64,000 nucleotides of DNA. Origin: Pseudomonas batumici (GTDB lineage: Bacteria > Pseudomonadota > Gammaproteobacteria > Pseudomonadales > Pseudomonadaceae). The notes beneath the pieces were generated by a model, which was not told where the DNA came from, searched no databases, and worked only from the letters and a program-made list of their open reading frames with translations. Positions 16,038 to 25,345 of the stretch are shown piece after piece; the stretch's first letter is position 1; each line of letters begins with the position of its first letter. Position numbers and translations under genes: made by a program. Location of the stretch: NCBI RefSeq assembly GCF_000820515.1, contig NZ_JXDG01000040.1:109142-173141 (forward strand). The letters are read 5' to 3'.

Positions 16038-16826
16038 ATGACAGTCAAACCCGCCGTTCTGATCACCGGTGCATCCACCGGTATCGGTGCCGTTTATGCC
16101 GACCGCTTTGCCAAGCGCGGTCACGATCTGGTGCTGGTGGCCCGGGATAAGGCCCGCATGGACAGCCTCGCCGCGCGGCTGCGGGAGGAAACCGGGGTTT
16201 CGGTGGATGTGCTCCAGGCCGACCTGACCGATGCCGGCGACCTGGCACGTATCGAGTCGCGGGTTCGGGACGATGCGAGTATCGGCATTCTGGTCAACAA
16301 CGCCGGGATGAGCGGCACCGGGACTTTCCTGGAACAGGCGCCTGATGCCGTAAGCCAGGTCATCAACCTCAACATCACCGCCCTGGCCCGCCTGACCAGC
16401 GCGATCACGCCACGCCTGGTCCAGGCGGGCACGGGCTCGATCATCAACGTCGCGTCGGTGGTCGGCCTGGCACCGGAGCTCCAGATGACCGTCTACGGGG
16501 CGACCAAGGCCTTCGTACTGTTCCTCAGCCAGGGCCTGAATATCGAACTGGGTGCCAAGGGCTTGTACGTGCAGGCGGTATTGCCGGCCGCCACCCGCAC
16601 CGAAATCTGGGAGCGCTCGGGCAAGCGGATCGAGGACCTGCCGGCGGTGATGGAGGTCGATGACCTGGTGGACGCGGCGCTGGTGGGCTTCGATCGCCGC
16701 GAAACCGTGACCATTCCACCGCTGCCCGATGAAGACCAGTGGAAAGCCCTGGAAGCCGCCCGCCTGGCAATGCTGCCGAACTTCCGTCAGGTCCTGCCGG
16801 CGGCGCGTTATCGCAACGGCGTCTGA
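16038..16826 (+). CDS. Short-chain dehydrogenase/reductase
   Basis: 262 residues from ATG 16038, with GAGGAT seven bases upstream; an in-frame TTG at 16023 is less likely. The NAD(P) motif TGASTGIG (10-17), NNAG, the Ser of the INVASVVG strand and the YGATK catalytic pair are all present, so it should be active. The family acts on carbonyl or hydroxyl groups of varied small molecules. Regulated by the divergent TetR gene. Substrate unknown. Confidence 0.9.
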   Translation: MTVKPAVLITGASTGIGAVYADRFAKRGHDLVLVARDKARMDSLAARLREETGVSVDVLQADLTDAGDLARIESRVRDDASIGILVNNAGMSGTGTFLEQAPDAVSQVINLNITALARLTSAITPRLVQAGTGSIINVASVVGLAPELQMTVYGATKAFVLFLSQGLNIELGAKGLYVQAVLPAATRTEIWERSGKRIEDLPAVMEVDDLVDAALVGFDRRETVTIPPLPDEDQWKALEAARLAMLPNFRQVLPAARYRNGV

Positions 16827-16882
16827 AGCCGGCGTCAGATACCGTCTTGACCCTTGCTCGCAACTGCGGTCAACACGGTTAT

Positions 16883-16965
16883 TGTGGGAGCTGGCTTGCC
16901 GGCGATGACGTCCGCAAAATCGATGCAAGACTTGCTGGCCTCAATCGCCAGCAAGCCGGCTCCCA
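16883..16965. repeat. REP pair (BIME)
   Basis: Arms TGTGGGAGCTGGCTTGCC and GGCAAGC-type complement, with a spacer (GATGCAAGACTTGCTGGCCTC) shared with the pairs at 2346 and, in part, 57324. It separates the convergent dehydrogenase and DMT exporter genes. Confidence 0.9.
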
Positions 16966-17008
16966 CCGTACGGTGTTGAATCAGGAATGACCGGTTACTC
17001 CTGAGCCA

Positions 17009-17902
17009 TCAACGTACCAGCACCCGCTTGAAGCCCAGCGTCCAGCCCTGTTGCATCCCTGCCGCCGCCAGCAGGATGGCAATCACCCCGACCCACTGCA
17101 CCAGCACCAGTTGATGACCGAAGGCGAACCAGTCGACGAAGATCGCCGCAATCGGATAGATAAAGGACAATGCCCCGGTCATCGCCGTCGGCAGTTTCTG
17201 GATGGCGCCATACAACAACACATACATCACGCCGGTGTGGACCATCCCCAGGGTCAGCAGGCTCCCCCAGGCACTCGGCTGCTGGGGAAACGCCGCAATA
17301 TGCGCCCAGGGCGCCAGCAGCAACACCCCGGTGCAGACCTGGACCAGGGCAATCAAATGCGGCGGCGTGCCCGTCAGGCGCTTGATGATCAGCGCGGCGA
17401 TGGCATACAACAGCGCCGCCCCCAACGCCAGGCCGATGCCCAGCAGGTACTCGCCACCACTTTCTCCCGACTGTCCGTGGGCACTGACAATCGCCAGCAT
17501 CCCGACAAAGGCCAGGCTCAGCCAGAACAGTTTCTGCGCGGTGATCTTCTCGCCGAGAAACAACGCCGCCAGGCCCACCAGCATGAATGGCTGGACGTTG
17601 TAGACCGCCGTGCCGATGGCAATCGAGGCCCGGGAATAGGAGGCGAACAGCAGTACCCAGTTACCGACGATGGCCACGCCGCTGAGCACCGCCAGCAGGA
17701 AGGTGGTGCGGGTCAGGATGCCAGGCCGCAGAAAGCCCATCACCCCGCAGATCAGCAACAGCGTCAGCGCGCCGAACAGGCAGCGCCAGAACACCACGTC
17801 CAGCACCGGCTGGCCGGACACCAGCACGAACCAGCCGATGGTCCCCGAGATCAACATGGCCGCGACCATTTCCAGCGAACCGCGATGCAGTGATGTGTTC
17901 AT
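17009..17902 (-). CDS. EamA/DMT-family inner-membrane transporter
   Basis: 297 residues with ten predicted hydrophobic helices arranged as two EamA repeats (GTIGWFVLVSGQPVLDVVFWR at the first helix; GALSFIYPIAAIFVDW near the end). The family exports amino acids and related metabolites. It is divergent from an Lrp/AsnC-type regulator 145 bases away, a common arrangement for exporters of this type, so it is probably induced by the exported amino acid. Confidence 0.9.
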   Translation of the reverse strand: MNTSLHRGSLEMVAAMLISGTIGWFVLVSGQPVLDVVFWRCLFGALTLLLICGVMGFLRPGILTRTTFLLAVLSGVAIVGNWVLLFASYSRASIAIGTAVYNVQPFMLVGLAALFLGEKITAQKLFWLSLAFVGMLAIVSAHGQSGESGGEYLLGIGLALGAALLYAIAALIIKRLTGTPPHLIALVQVCTGVLLLAPWAHIAAFPQQPSAWGSLLTLGMVHTGVMYVLLYGAIQKLPTAMTGALSFIYPIAAIFVDWFAFGHQLVLVQWVGVIAILLAAAGMQQGWTLGFKRVLVR

Positions 17903-18047
17903 GAGTCAGTTCCTGTGAGTAGGCCCTTGGTGGATGGCCAAAGTATGCCAACTCCCCTGCCCGACTCTCCAGCGCCAGAAATAGGCTAGAATCTATCTTT
18001 GCCTTTCTTATCAAGGCAATTTTGACAACTTACCTAACGAGGCAGCA

Positions 18048-18485
18048 ATGATTGATGAAATAGACCAATTGTTGATCAGCGCCTTGATGAGCGACTCGCG
18101 GCGTTCGCTCAAAGCCCTGGCACAGGTCAGCGGCCTGTCCTCGCCCAGCGTCGCGGAACGCTTGCGCCGGCTGGAAGAACGCGGCGTGATCAAGGGCTAC
18201 ACCGTCGATGTCGAGCCCAAATCGTTCGGTTACCTGTTACAGGCCATCGTGCGTATTCGCCCCCTGCCCGGCCAGTTACAGGAAGTGGAGCGCCAGATCC
18301 AGGCGATTCCCCAGTTCACCGAATGCGACAAGGTCACCGGGGACGATTGTTTTATCGCCCGCCTGCATGTGCACGATATGGAACAACTCGATACGCTGCT
18401 GGACCGCCTCAACCACCACGCCGAAACCAACACCGCCATCGTCAAGAAGACGCCGATCAAGCGCCGCTTGCCGCCCATGACATGA
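18048..18485 (+). CDS. Lrp/AsnC-family transcriptional regulator
   Basis: 145 residues, standard for the family. The start of the HTH (IDEIDQLLISALMSDSRRSLKALAQVSGLSSPSVAERLRRLEERGVI) and the RAM ligand domain (TGDDCFIARLHVHDMEQLDTLL) are clear. It probably controls the divergent DMT exporter in response to an amino acid. The 232 bases after it contain a small CCCCT/AGGGG hairpin (about 18520-18535) but no gene. Confidence 0.92.
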   Translation: MIDEIDQLLISALMSDSRRSLKALAQVSGLSSPSVAERLRRLEERGVIKGYTVDVEPKSFGYLLQAIVRIRPLPGQLQEVERQIQAIPQFTECDKVTGDDCFIARLHVHDMEQLDTLLDRLNHHAETNTAIVKKTPIKRRLPPMT

Positions 18486-18717
18486 AATCATCCGCTCGGC
18501 GCCTCTGCGGAAAAGAACTCCCCTCCGCAGGGGAATGCAGCATCAGGCCGGTCGCCAAGCGTGCTTGAGCCGGCGAAGATACGCAGCCGGCACGCTATAA
18601 GAAGCCGCCCACAGCCTGATAGGCCGAAACCTTCAATCCGCGCGGGGGCTGGTGGCTGGCGAAGGCCCTAGGCTGGGTTATCATTCACCCATCATCCCTT
18701 TCACCGGATACTCTCTT

Positions 18718-19773
18718 ATGCCCACTCTTACCCAAGTCGCTCCCGCCCGAGGCTGGTCGCTCTGGTGGAAACCGCTGCTGTTTCTCGCCGTAGCCGCCAT
18801 CGGCCTGTACTACGTCAAATGGTCACCCTACTACACCAAGGCCTTCGTCGCCGCCGACAGCCACAGCATCGGCGGCTCGATCATCAACGACAACCCGGCC
18901 TCGCCGGTGGCCGCCGCGCTGGCCTACGCCCAGGTGTACTTCCTGGCGATCTGGAAAGCCGCGGTGCTGGCGGTGATCCTCGGCTCGCTGCTGCAAGTGC
19001 TGATTCCCCGCGACTGGCTGCTGCGCCTGTTCGGGCGCGCCGGTTTCGCCTCGACCCTGCGTGGCGGGCTGTTCGCCCTGCCCGGCATGATGTGCTCGTG
19101 CTGCGCGGCACCGGTGGCCGCCGGAATGCGTCGACAGAATGTCTCGGTGGGTGCGGCTTTGGCCTTCTGGATTGCCAACCCGGTGCTCAACCCGGCGACC
19201 CTGGTGTTCATGGGCTTCGTCCTGGGCTGGGGCTTCACCGCGATCCGGCTGGTAGCGGGCCTGGTGCTGGTGCTGGGGGTTTCGCTGGTGGCACAGCGGG
19301 TCGCTCGCCCGGAAATCCTGCCGGAAGCGGCGGTGGAAGCCGTGGTCGATGCCAGCAGCCCGGACCAGCGCAGCTTCATGGCGCGCTGGGGCAAGACCCT
19401 GTGGCCGCTGTTCTGGACCACCATCCCGATCTATATCCTGGCGGTGCTGTTGCTGGGCGCGGCGCGGGTCTGGCTGTTCCCCCACGTTGACGGTGCCATG
19501 GGCAACAGCCTGTTGTGGCTGGTGCCGCTGGCGATTATCGGGACCTTGTTCGTGATTCCGACGGCGGCCGAGATTCCCATCGTGCAGACCATGATGACCC
19601 TGGGCCTGGGCACCGCGCCGGCGGTGGCGCTGCTGATGACCCTGCCGAGCGTCAGCCTGCCGTCGCTGCTGATGCTGCGCAAGGAGTTCGACGCCAAGGT
19701 GCTGGTGACCGTGGCCGTGCTGACGATGCTGGTGGGCGTGGCCAGCGGGCTGGTGGCCATGCTGGTCCTGTAA
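18718..19773 (+). CDS. ArsP/UPF0718-type permease
   Basis: 351 residues from ATG 18718; the open frame begins at 18652 but lacks a supported start there. Eight or so membrane helices in two PF03773-like halves. The first half holds LPGMMCSCCAAPVAAGMRRQ, the conserved Cys-Ser-Cys region of this family, and the second FVIPTAAEIPIVQTMM. ArsP members export trivalent organoarsenicals; others are of unknown function. No ars genes are nearby, so the substrate should not be assumed. Confidence 0.85.
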   Translation: MPTLTQVAPARGWSLWWKPLLFLAVAAIGLYYVKWSPYYTKAFVAADSHSIGGSIINDNPASPVAAALAYAQVYFLAIWKAAVLAVILGSLLQVLIPRDWLLRLFGRAGFASTLRGGLFALPGMMCSCCAAPVAAGMRRQNVSVGAALAFWIANPVLNPATLVFMGFVLGWGFTAIRLVAGLVLVLGVSLVAQRVARPEILPEAAVEAVVDASSPDQRSFMARWGKTLWPLFWTTIPIYILAVLLLGAARVWLFPHVDGAMGNSLLWLVPLAIIGTLFVIPTAAEIPIVQTMMTLGLGTAPAVALLMTLPSVSLPSLLMLRKEFDAKVLVTVAVLTMLVGVASGLVAMLVL

Positions 19774-19786
19774 GACGCCATAAAAC

Positions 19787-19873
19787 CTGTAGGAGCGGCC
19801 GGTCGACGCTCGATTGCTGGCGATTGCGATGTCACATTCACCACCGCTATCGCCAGCAAGCCGGCTCCCACAG
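19787..19873. repeat. REP pair with one altered arm
   Basis: The right arm GCAAGCCGGCTCCCACAG is normal. The left arm starts CTGTAGGAGC but is followed by about 17 unusual bases (GGCCGGTCGACGCTCGA) before TTGCTGGCGAT resumes. The spacer (CACATTCACCACCGCTATCG) matches the pair at 40815. Confidence 0.85.
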
Positions 19874-19910
19874 GCTCCGTAGCACTCCGGAAATTCGCCG
19901 GCGCGCCTGT

Positions 19911-21011
19911 TCAGCCCCTTTGCCGGCGGCTCTTGAGATACTCCAGCACCGCCGCCCGCTCCCCGGCAAACTCGATCCGGCTACCTTTGCTTTCACGCTG
20001 GAAGGCATACATCGGGTCGTAATATTCGCTCAACAAGCCTTCGATCCAAGCCCGGTGCAGATCCACCGCGCCACTGCGCGCCTGCTCTTCCAGCGCCGCC
20101 TGCATCATGGCCTTCATCCGCTGGTGCCGCTCGCCACCCAGGCGCTTGTGGATGTTGTCCAGACTGCCCAGCAGACGCTCGGAAAACAACTGCATGCCCT
20201 GCTCGGCATGCACCGCGACGAATTCCGCGCAGAGCCCGACCACATAGTCACGCAGGATACGCTCGACCCGGCCCTCCAGGCTGTCCTCGAGCCAGACCAT
20301 GGAAAACCGCTGCATCCCCTGGTACAGCGCCAGCGGCAAGGAGCAGCGCCCGACCATGCGACTTTCATCTTCCAACACGAAGGACTCGATGCCGCGGTTC
20401 CGCTTCTTCAGCAGGTCCACGGCCAGGCGGTTTTCAAAGTCGATATTCGACGGCTGGCCGGTGGCGCGCTTGCCGAAGCTGGAGCCTCGATGGTTGGCGT
20501 GCCCCTCCAGGTCCAGGCTGTTTTCCAACTGGACGATCACATCGGTCTTGCCCGTGCCGGTCATGCCCCCCAGCAACACGAAATCCGCCTGCGCCACGGC
20601 CTGCTCGACGGTCTGCAGCAGAAAACTGCGCATGGCCTTGTAGCCACCGCCGACCCGCGGGTAGTCGATCCCCGCATCGTGCTTGAGCCACTGCTGGACG
20701 ATTTGCGAACGTAGCCCACCACGGAAGCAATACAGCGCACCATCGGGATGGGCGCGGGCGAAATCGGCCCAGGCCTGGAGCCGGGCCGCCTTGACCTCAC
20801 CGCACACCAGTTGGTGCCCGAGGACGATGGCGGCCTGCTGCCCATGCTGCTTGTAGCAGGTGCCGACCCGTTGCCGCTCGAGATCGTTCATCAGCGGCAG
20901 GTTGACCACTCCGGGAAAGGACCCCTTGCTGAATTCGACCGGAGCCCGGGTATCCATCATCGGCGTGTCATTGAGAAACAGACTGCGGTAGTCGGTGATA
21001 TCGAGGGACAT
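19911..21011 (-). CDS. mnmH: tRNA 2-selenouridine synthase MnmH/SelU
   Basis: 366 residues from ATG 21011; a longer open frame upstream lies inside selD and is rejected. The N-terminal rhodanese domain carries the catalytic Cys95 (ALYCFRGGLRSQ), and the second half a P-loop (GGMTGTGKTD, about 148-157). It replaces the sulfur of 2-thiouridine at tRNA position 34 by selenium via a geranylated intermediate. The start overlaps the selD stop as TGATG, so selD and mnmH are translationally coupled. Confidence 0.95.
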   Translation of the reverse strand: MSLDITDYRSLFLNDTPMMDTRAPVEFSKGSFPGVVNLPLMNDLERQRVGTCYKQHGQQAAIVLGHQLVCGEVKAARLQAWADFARAHPDGALYCFRGGLRSQIVQQWLKHDAGIDYPRVGGGYKAMRSFLLQTVEQAVAQADFVLLGGMTGTGKTDVIVQLENSLDLEGHANHRGSSFGKRATGQPSNIDFENRLAVDLLKKRNRGIESFVLEDESRMVGRCSLPLALYQGMQRFSMVWLEDSLEGRVERILRDYVVGLCAEFVAVHAEQGMQLFSERLLGSLDNIHKRLGGERHQRMKAMMQAALEEQARSGAVDLHRAWIEGLLSEYYDPMYAFQRESKGSRIEFAGERAAVLEYLKSRRQRG

Positions 21012-22045
21012 CAATGCACCTCTACCGCGTGGGTCTGTCGCTCCACCAGTTGACCGATGGGCTCGAGCTTCAGGCCCAGCTCGGCAGCCACGGCGAGGAA
21101 CTCCGCCTCGCCTTCGGCGGTGACCGCCACCAGCAGTCCGCCGCTGGTCTGCGGGTCGCACAGCACACGCTTGTGCAGCTCGCGCAGAGGGCCGACCTTG
21201 CTGGCGTAGCTGTCGAAATTACGCAGGGTGCCGCCAGGCACGCAGCCCTGGTCCAGGTAATACTCGATCGTCGGCAGACGCGGCACCTGCTCATAGACGA
21301 TTCGTGCGGTCAGGCCACTGCCATCGGCCATTTCCACCAGGTGGCCGAGCAGGCCGAATCCGGTGACGTCGGTCATGGCGGTGACACCCGCCAATTTGCC
21401 GAAGCGACTGCCGGGTTTGTTCAGGGTGCACATCCAGTCCCGGGCCACGCCCACGTCTTCGCTGCGCAACTTGCCTTTCTTTTCCGCCGTGGTCAGTACG
21501 CCGATGCCCAGGGGTTTGGTCAGGTACAGCGTGCAGCCGGCCGTCGCGGTGTCGTTGCGCTTCATATGGCGCTTGTCCACCAGCCCAGTCACCGCCAGGC
21601 CGAAAATCGGTTCGGGAGCATCGATGGAGTGGCCACCGGCCAAGGGGATACCCGCCGCGTCGCACACCGCGCGACCGCCGCGAATCACTTCCCGGGCGAT
21701 TTCCGGGGCCAGCTGGTTCACCGGCCAGCCAAGAATGGCGATGGCCATCAGCGGGTCGCCGCCCATGGCGTAGATGTCACTGATGGCGTTGGTCGCGGCA
21801 ATCCGGCCGAAGTCGAAGGGATCGTCGACGATCGGCATGAAAAAGTCGGTGGTGGAGACCACGCCGCGCTCTTCATCGATGGCATACACCGCGGCATCGT
21901 CGCGCGAGGCGTTGCCGACCCAGAGTTTCGGGTCGAGGTTCTGGGCGCCACTGCCGGCCAGGATGACTTCCAACACCTGGGGCGAAATCTTGCAGCCACA
22001 GCCTGCGCCGTGACTGTACTGGGTCAGACGAATCGGTTCGCTCAT
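21011..22045 (-). CDS. selD: Selenide, water dikinase SelD
   Basis: 344 residues. The N-terminus has the HGAGCGCK motif with the essential Cys16 and Lys19 (Cys17/Lys20 in E. coli), then the PurM-like fold (DDAAVY, TTDFFMPIVDDPF, GGHSIDAPEPIFGLAVTG). It makes selenophosphate from selenide and ATP. Coupled to mnmH, the obvious user here; no selA/selB/selC is in the window, so it cannot be said whether selenoproteins are also made. Confidence 0.97.
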   Translation of the reverse strand: MSEPIRLTQYSHGAGCGCKISPQVLEVILAGSGAQNLDPKLWVGNASRDDAAVYAIDEERGVVSTTDFFMPIVDDPFDFGRIAATNAISDIYAMGGDPLMAIAILGWPVNQLAPEIAREVIRGGRAVCDAAGIPLAGGHSIDAPEPIFGLAVTGLVDKRHMKRNDTATAGCTLYLTKPLGIGVLTTAEKKGKLRSEDVGVARDWMCTLNKPGSRFGKLAGVTAMTDVTGFGLLGHLVEMADGSGLTARIVYEQVPRLPTIEYYLDQGCVPGGTLRNFDSYASKVGPLRELHKRVLCDPQTSGGLLVAVTAEGEAEFLAVAAELGLKLEPIGQLVERQTHAVEVH

Positions 22046-22201
22046 CGGTACACCTCAATCCGTTCAAATTCTCCGAGTTTAACAGACCCGCCGACACCCG
22101 GCCCGGCTCAGACATGACCCCAGCGTGAGCTTGCAGGATTCGATCAAGCAGCCTGGACGGTGCTAGGCTGAACCTCCGTGATCCCCTATGAGACCCAGCC
22201 C

Positions 22202-22579
22202 ATGACTACTTCGCACCCACCGTCCCCGGTCAACTTCGCGGAAAAGCTCGCCCTGTTCAATGAACACTGGCAACCCCGGATCATCGCTGAAATGAACGAT
22301 TACCAGTTCAAAGTGGTGAAGGTAGAAGGCGATTTCGTCTGGCACTCCCATGCCGACACCGACGAAACGTTCATCATCCTTGAAGGCGTGCTGCGCATCG
22401 ACTTTCGCGATCGCCAGGTGCATCTGGCGGCTGGGGAAATGCTGGTGGTGCCCAAGGGCGTCGAACACAAGCCGTTCGCCGAGCGGGAGGTCAAGATGCT
22501 ATTGATCGAGCCGCGCGGGGTGATCAATACCGGGGAAGAAGGCGGCGATATGACGGCCAGCAACGATGTCTGGGTCTGA
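22202..22579 (+). CDS. Small cupin-domain protein
   Basis: 125 residues from ATG 22202. The cupin metal motif is visible as WHSHADTDETFIILEG (two His, Glu) and the second motif as PKGVEHKPFA. Family members range from isomerases to sugar- or acid-binding proteins; the metal ligands are complete, so it may be an enzyme. Divergent from selD, isolated between selD and a REP pair. No specific function can be given. Confidence 0.85.
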   Translation: MTTSHPPSPVNFAEKLALFNEHWQPRIIAEMNDYQFKVVKVEGDFVWHSHADTDETFIILEGVLRIDFRDRQVHLAAGEMLVVPKGVEHKPFAEREVKMLLIEPRGVINTGEEGGDMTASNDVWV

Positions 22580-22604
22580 AGCGTTCTTGAGGAACACCAC
22601 CAAC

Positions 22605-22690
22605 CTGTAGGAGCCAGCTTGCTGGCGATGAGGCCGGTGAGTCTTGCATCGCCTGTTCGGTTGTCATCGCCAGCAAGCCGGCTCCTACAG
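22605..22690. repeat. REP pair (BIME)
   Basis: Arms CTGTAGGAGCCAGCTTGC and GCAAGCCGGCTCCTACAG around a 50-base spacer, between the convergent cupin and sdaC genes. Confidence 0.92.
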
Positions 22691-22728
22691 AAGATCGCGC
22701 TCCACCCACAGGCGGAGCGCGCTTCAGG

Positions 22729-24006
22729 TCAAGCCGACAACGAATAGATCAACGCCGAAATCGCCACCAGGCCCACCAGCGTCACGAACACGTTGGACAT
22801 CTGCCCCGAATACTGACGCATCGCCGGTACCCGGCGGATCGCGTACATCGGCATCAGGAACAGCAACGCCGCGATGATCGGCCCGCCCAGGGTCTCGATC
22901 ATGCCGAGAATGCTCGGGTTCAAGGTCGCCACCAGCCAGCACACCACCAGCATGAACGCCGCCGTCATGCGGTCCAGGGCCTTGGCGCCCGGCTTGCGGC
23001 CGCTCTTGGCGATCAGGCCCTTGAGGCCTTCGCTGGCACCGATGTAGTGCCCCAGGAAGGACTTGGCAATGGCCACGAAGGCAATCAACGGCGCCGCGAA
23101 GGCGATGGTCGGGTTGCTGAAGTGGTTGGCCAGGTACGACAGGATCGACAGGTTCTGCGCCTTGGCTTCGGCCAGTTGCGCCGGCGACAGGGTCAGCACG
23201 CAGCTGAAGACGAAGAACAGCACCATCACCACCATCAACAGGTGCGCCCGCGACAGGATCTGCGCGCTGCGCTCTTCGGCGTGGGCGCCATGACGACGCT
23301 TCTGGTCAACCGCGAAGGCCGAGATGATCGGCGAATGGTTGAAGGAGAACACCATCACCGGAATCGCCAGCCACAAGGTGTGCAGCAATGCCGACGACTC
23401 GGGCAGGCTGCCGGCCGTGGCGAGGATGCCGCCGTTCCAGTGCGGGACCAGGTACACCGCCAGGAACAGCAAGGCGACGATGAACGGATAGACCATCAGG
23501 CTCATGGCCTTGACGATCACCTGCTCGCCGCACCGTACCACCACCAGCAGGCCGAGGATCAGCATCAGCGACAGCAGCGCCCGGGGCGGCGGCACGAGGT
23601 GCAACTGGTGCTCGAGGAAACTGCCGACGGTATTGGTCAGCGCCACACTGTAGATCAGCAGGATCGGGAAAATCGCAAAGAAATACAGCAAGGTGATCAG
23701 CGCCCCGGCCTTGAGGCCGAAGTGTTCTTCCACCACTTCGGTGATGTCCGCGCCATCGCGTCCGGAGAGCACGAAACGGGTCAGGCCACGGTGGGCGTAG
23801 AAGGTCATGGGGAACGCCAGCAGCGCCAGGATCAGCAACGGCCAGAAGCCGCCCAGCCCCGCGTTGATCGGCAGGAACAAGGTGCCCGCGCCGATGGCCG
23901 TGCCAAACAGGCCCAGCATCCAGGTGGTGTCTTGGCGGCTCCAGCTGCTCAGTGCAGCAGGCGCCGATTCATAGCGTTCGTCGACGCTGTTGGCCTGGTC
24001 AGTCAT
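22729..24006 (-). CDS. sdaC: Serine transporter SdaC (HAAAP family)
   Basis: 425 residues, close to E. coli SdaC (429) along the whole length, with the same blocks TTWMLGLFGTAIGAGTLFLP, FAIFPILLIYSVALTNT, FSFNHSPIISAFAV and PSILGMIETLGGPIIAALLF. Eleven membrane helices are expected. It is a proton-coupled L-serine (and possibly threonine) importer of the inner membrane. No serine deaminase gene is adjacent. The 229 bases between it and the divergent DUF4946 gene hold promoters but no clear operator. Confidence 0.92.
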   Translation of the reverse strand: MTDQANSVDERYESAPAALSSWSRQDTTWMLGLFGTAIGAGTLFLPINAGLGGFWPLLILALLAFPMTFYAHRGLTRFVLSGRDGADITEVVEEHFGLKAGALITLLYFFAIFPILLIYSVALTNTVGSFLEHQLHLVPPPRALLSLMLILGLLVVVRCGEQVIVKAMSLMVYPFIVALLFLAVYLVPHWNGGILATAGSLPESSALLHTLWLAIPVMVFSFNHSPIISAFAVDQKRRHGAHAEERSAQILSRAHLLMVVMVLFFVFSCVLTLSPAQLAEAKAQNLSILSYLANHFSNPTIAFAAPLIAFVAIAKSFLGHYIGASEGLKGLIAKSGRKPGAKALDRMTAAFMLVVCWLVATLNPSILGMIETLGGPIIAALLFLMPMYAIRRVPAMRQYSGQMSNVFVTLVGLVAISALIYSLSA

Positions 24007-24235
24007 CCGGTCGAATCTCCGTTAGCCGGTCATTACCACGCGACCGGGACGGATAAAAACAGGTCACTGGCAGCGTCCCGGCCAATAAGAGGGGCGCGAT
24101 TGTCCGGGATTAAGCTTGAGATGCAAAGGGTTAGCTGAGTAACGGTGTACCGCGCCGGCAGTTTTATCAGCCATCGCGCGCAGAGTATTGATACACTGTA
24201 ACAATCAAATCCAGCCTTTCGATCAGTGCTTTCCC

Positions 24236-24781
24236 ATGACCTCCGTGCAATGTCGTGCCTGTTTCACCACCCTTCTTCTACTGCTGGGCAGCCCGGCGGC
24301 CCTGGCTGACGACCTGATCATCACCTGGCCCGGCGACTGGGAGGTACAGACCCTGCCCCCGGCCCAAAACGCGGCGGGCGAAGTCATCAGCGGCCTGCGC
24401 CAGCGCGCGGTGAAGAATGATCCCAACGGCGACCCGCTGATGGTCATGGAATTAACCGAGTCGGCGCTCAACCCCGGCCATGAAGTCAACCTCCCCGGCG
24501 TTTTGCTGGAGATGCGCAAGGCGGTGCAGAAGAACTTTGTCGAGCGCGGGTTCATGAGCGTGTGCAACCGTATTCACGACAGCACGCTGGGCGGCATGCC
24601 CGCGGTGGAAACCACCTGCACCATCACCCAGAACGGCGGTCACGTGATGACCCAGACCCTGGTGGCCGCGACCCGCGACGGCAAGGCCTACTCCTTGGCC
24701 TATGCCGGCTCCGCGGACGGCTACAAGAGTGTGGAACCGGTGGTCAACGGCATCAGGGCGAGCCTGCGCCTGCAGCCCTGA
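24236..24781 (+). CDS. Periplasmic DUF4946-type protein
   Basis: 181 residues from ATG 24236. The N-terminus is a signal peptide (TTLLLLLGSPAALA, cleavage before DDLIITWPGDW). The mature part is a single soluble domain with two Cys residues (Cys of SVCNRIH and TTCTIT) that may form a disulfide. Resembles DUF4946 proteins of pseudomonads. Function unknown. Confidence 0.75.
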   Translation: MTSVQCRACFTTLLLLLGSPAALADDLIITWPGDWEVQTLPPAQNAAGEVISGLRQRAVKNDPNGDPLMVMELTESALNPGHEVNLPGVLLEMRKAVQKNFVERGFMSVCNRIHDSTLGGMPAVETTCTITQNGGHVMTQTLVAATRDGKAYSLAYAGSADGYKSVEPVVNGIRASLRLQP

Positions 24782-24810
24782 TAGCCGTTCCAGCAAGGAT
24801 GGTGTATGCC

Positions 24811-25269
24811 CTACCCGGCCAGGAATCCCCGGGCCATGCCGCTGGCGGCAATCACGATCAGCATGATCAACAGCGCTTCGATATGACTGATCCGGGCGAA
24901 CAGCCGGGCTCGACCGATGTCGATGGGTGCGCCTTTCTTCAGCGCGATACGCCATTTGATCAAGCTGATCATCGGCGCCAGCTCCAGCAGCAGGATAATC
25001 ACGAACAGGGTCAGCTTGAGGTGGAACAACGGCTGGTGCAGGTAGTAATCCGTGCCCTTCTCGAAACCACCGAAAGCCCGCAGGCCGCCGCTGATCAACA
25101 GGATGGCAGCGCTGATGCCCCAGAGATTGTCCCAGATGAACACCTGCCGCAGCTCGGCCGGGCTTGTGCCGGCGAGGCGGCGCAAGGCCCCGCCTCGTCC
25201 GAATACCGCCGCCAGGGCGATACCGAAGGCCAGAAGATGGAGTGCTGCCAGGGACCAGTGTGCGAGCAT
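24811..25269 (-). CDS. DUF2214-family inner-membrane protein
   Basis: 152 residues from ATG 25269, preceded by AAGGAGA. Four hydrophobic helices; conserved LAHWSLAALHLLAFGIALAAVFGRG at the start and FHLKLTLFVIILLLELAPMISLIKWR in the third helix, the family pattern. The conserved His residues suggest a possible haem- or quinone-related membrane role as in the related CopD/YqfA-like families, but no function is established. Confidence 0.8.
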   Translation of the reverse strand: MLAHWSLAALHLLAFGIALAAVFGRGGALRRLAGTSPAELRQVFIWDNLWGISAAILLISGGLRAFGGFEKGTDYYLHQPLFHLKLTLFVIILLLELAPMISLIKWRIALKKGAPIDIGRARLFARISHIEALLIMLIVIAASGMARGFLAG

Positions 25270-25345
25270 CGGATTGTCTCCTTGAATGGGCAAGACAGTT
25301 GTAGCTCAGCCCGCACGCTTTTGCCCGGTCCGCCAGCGTCCCTGC

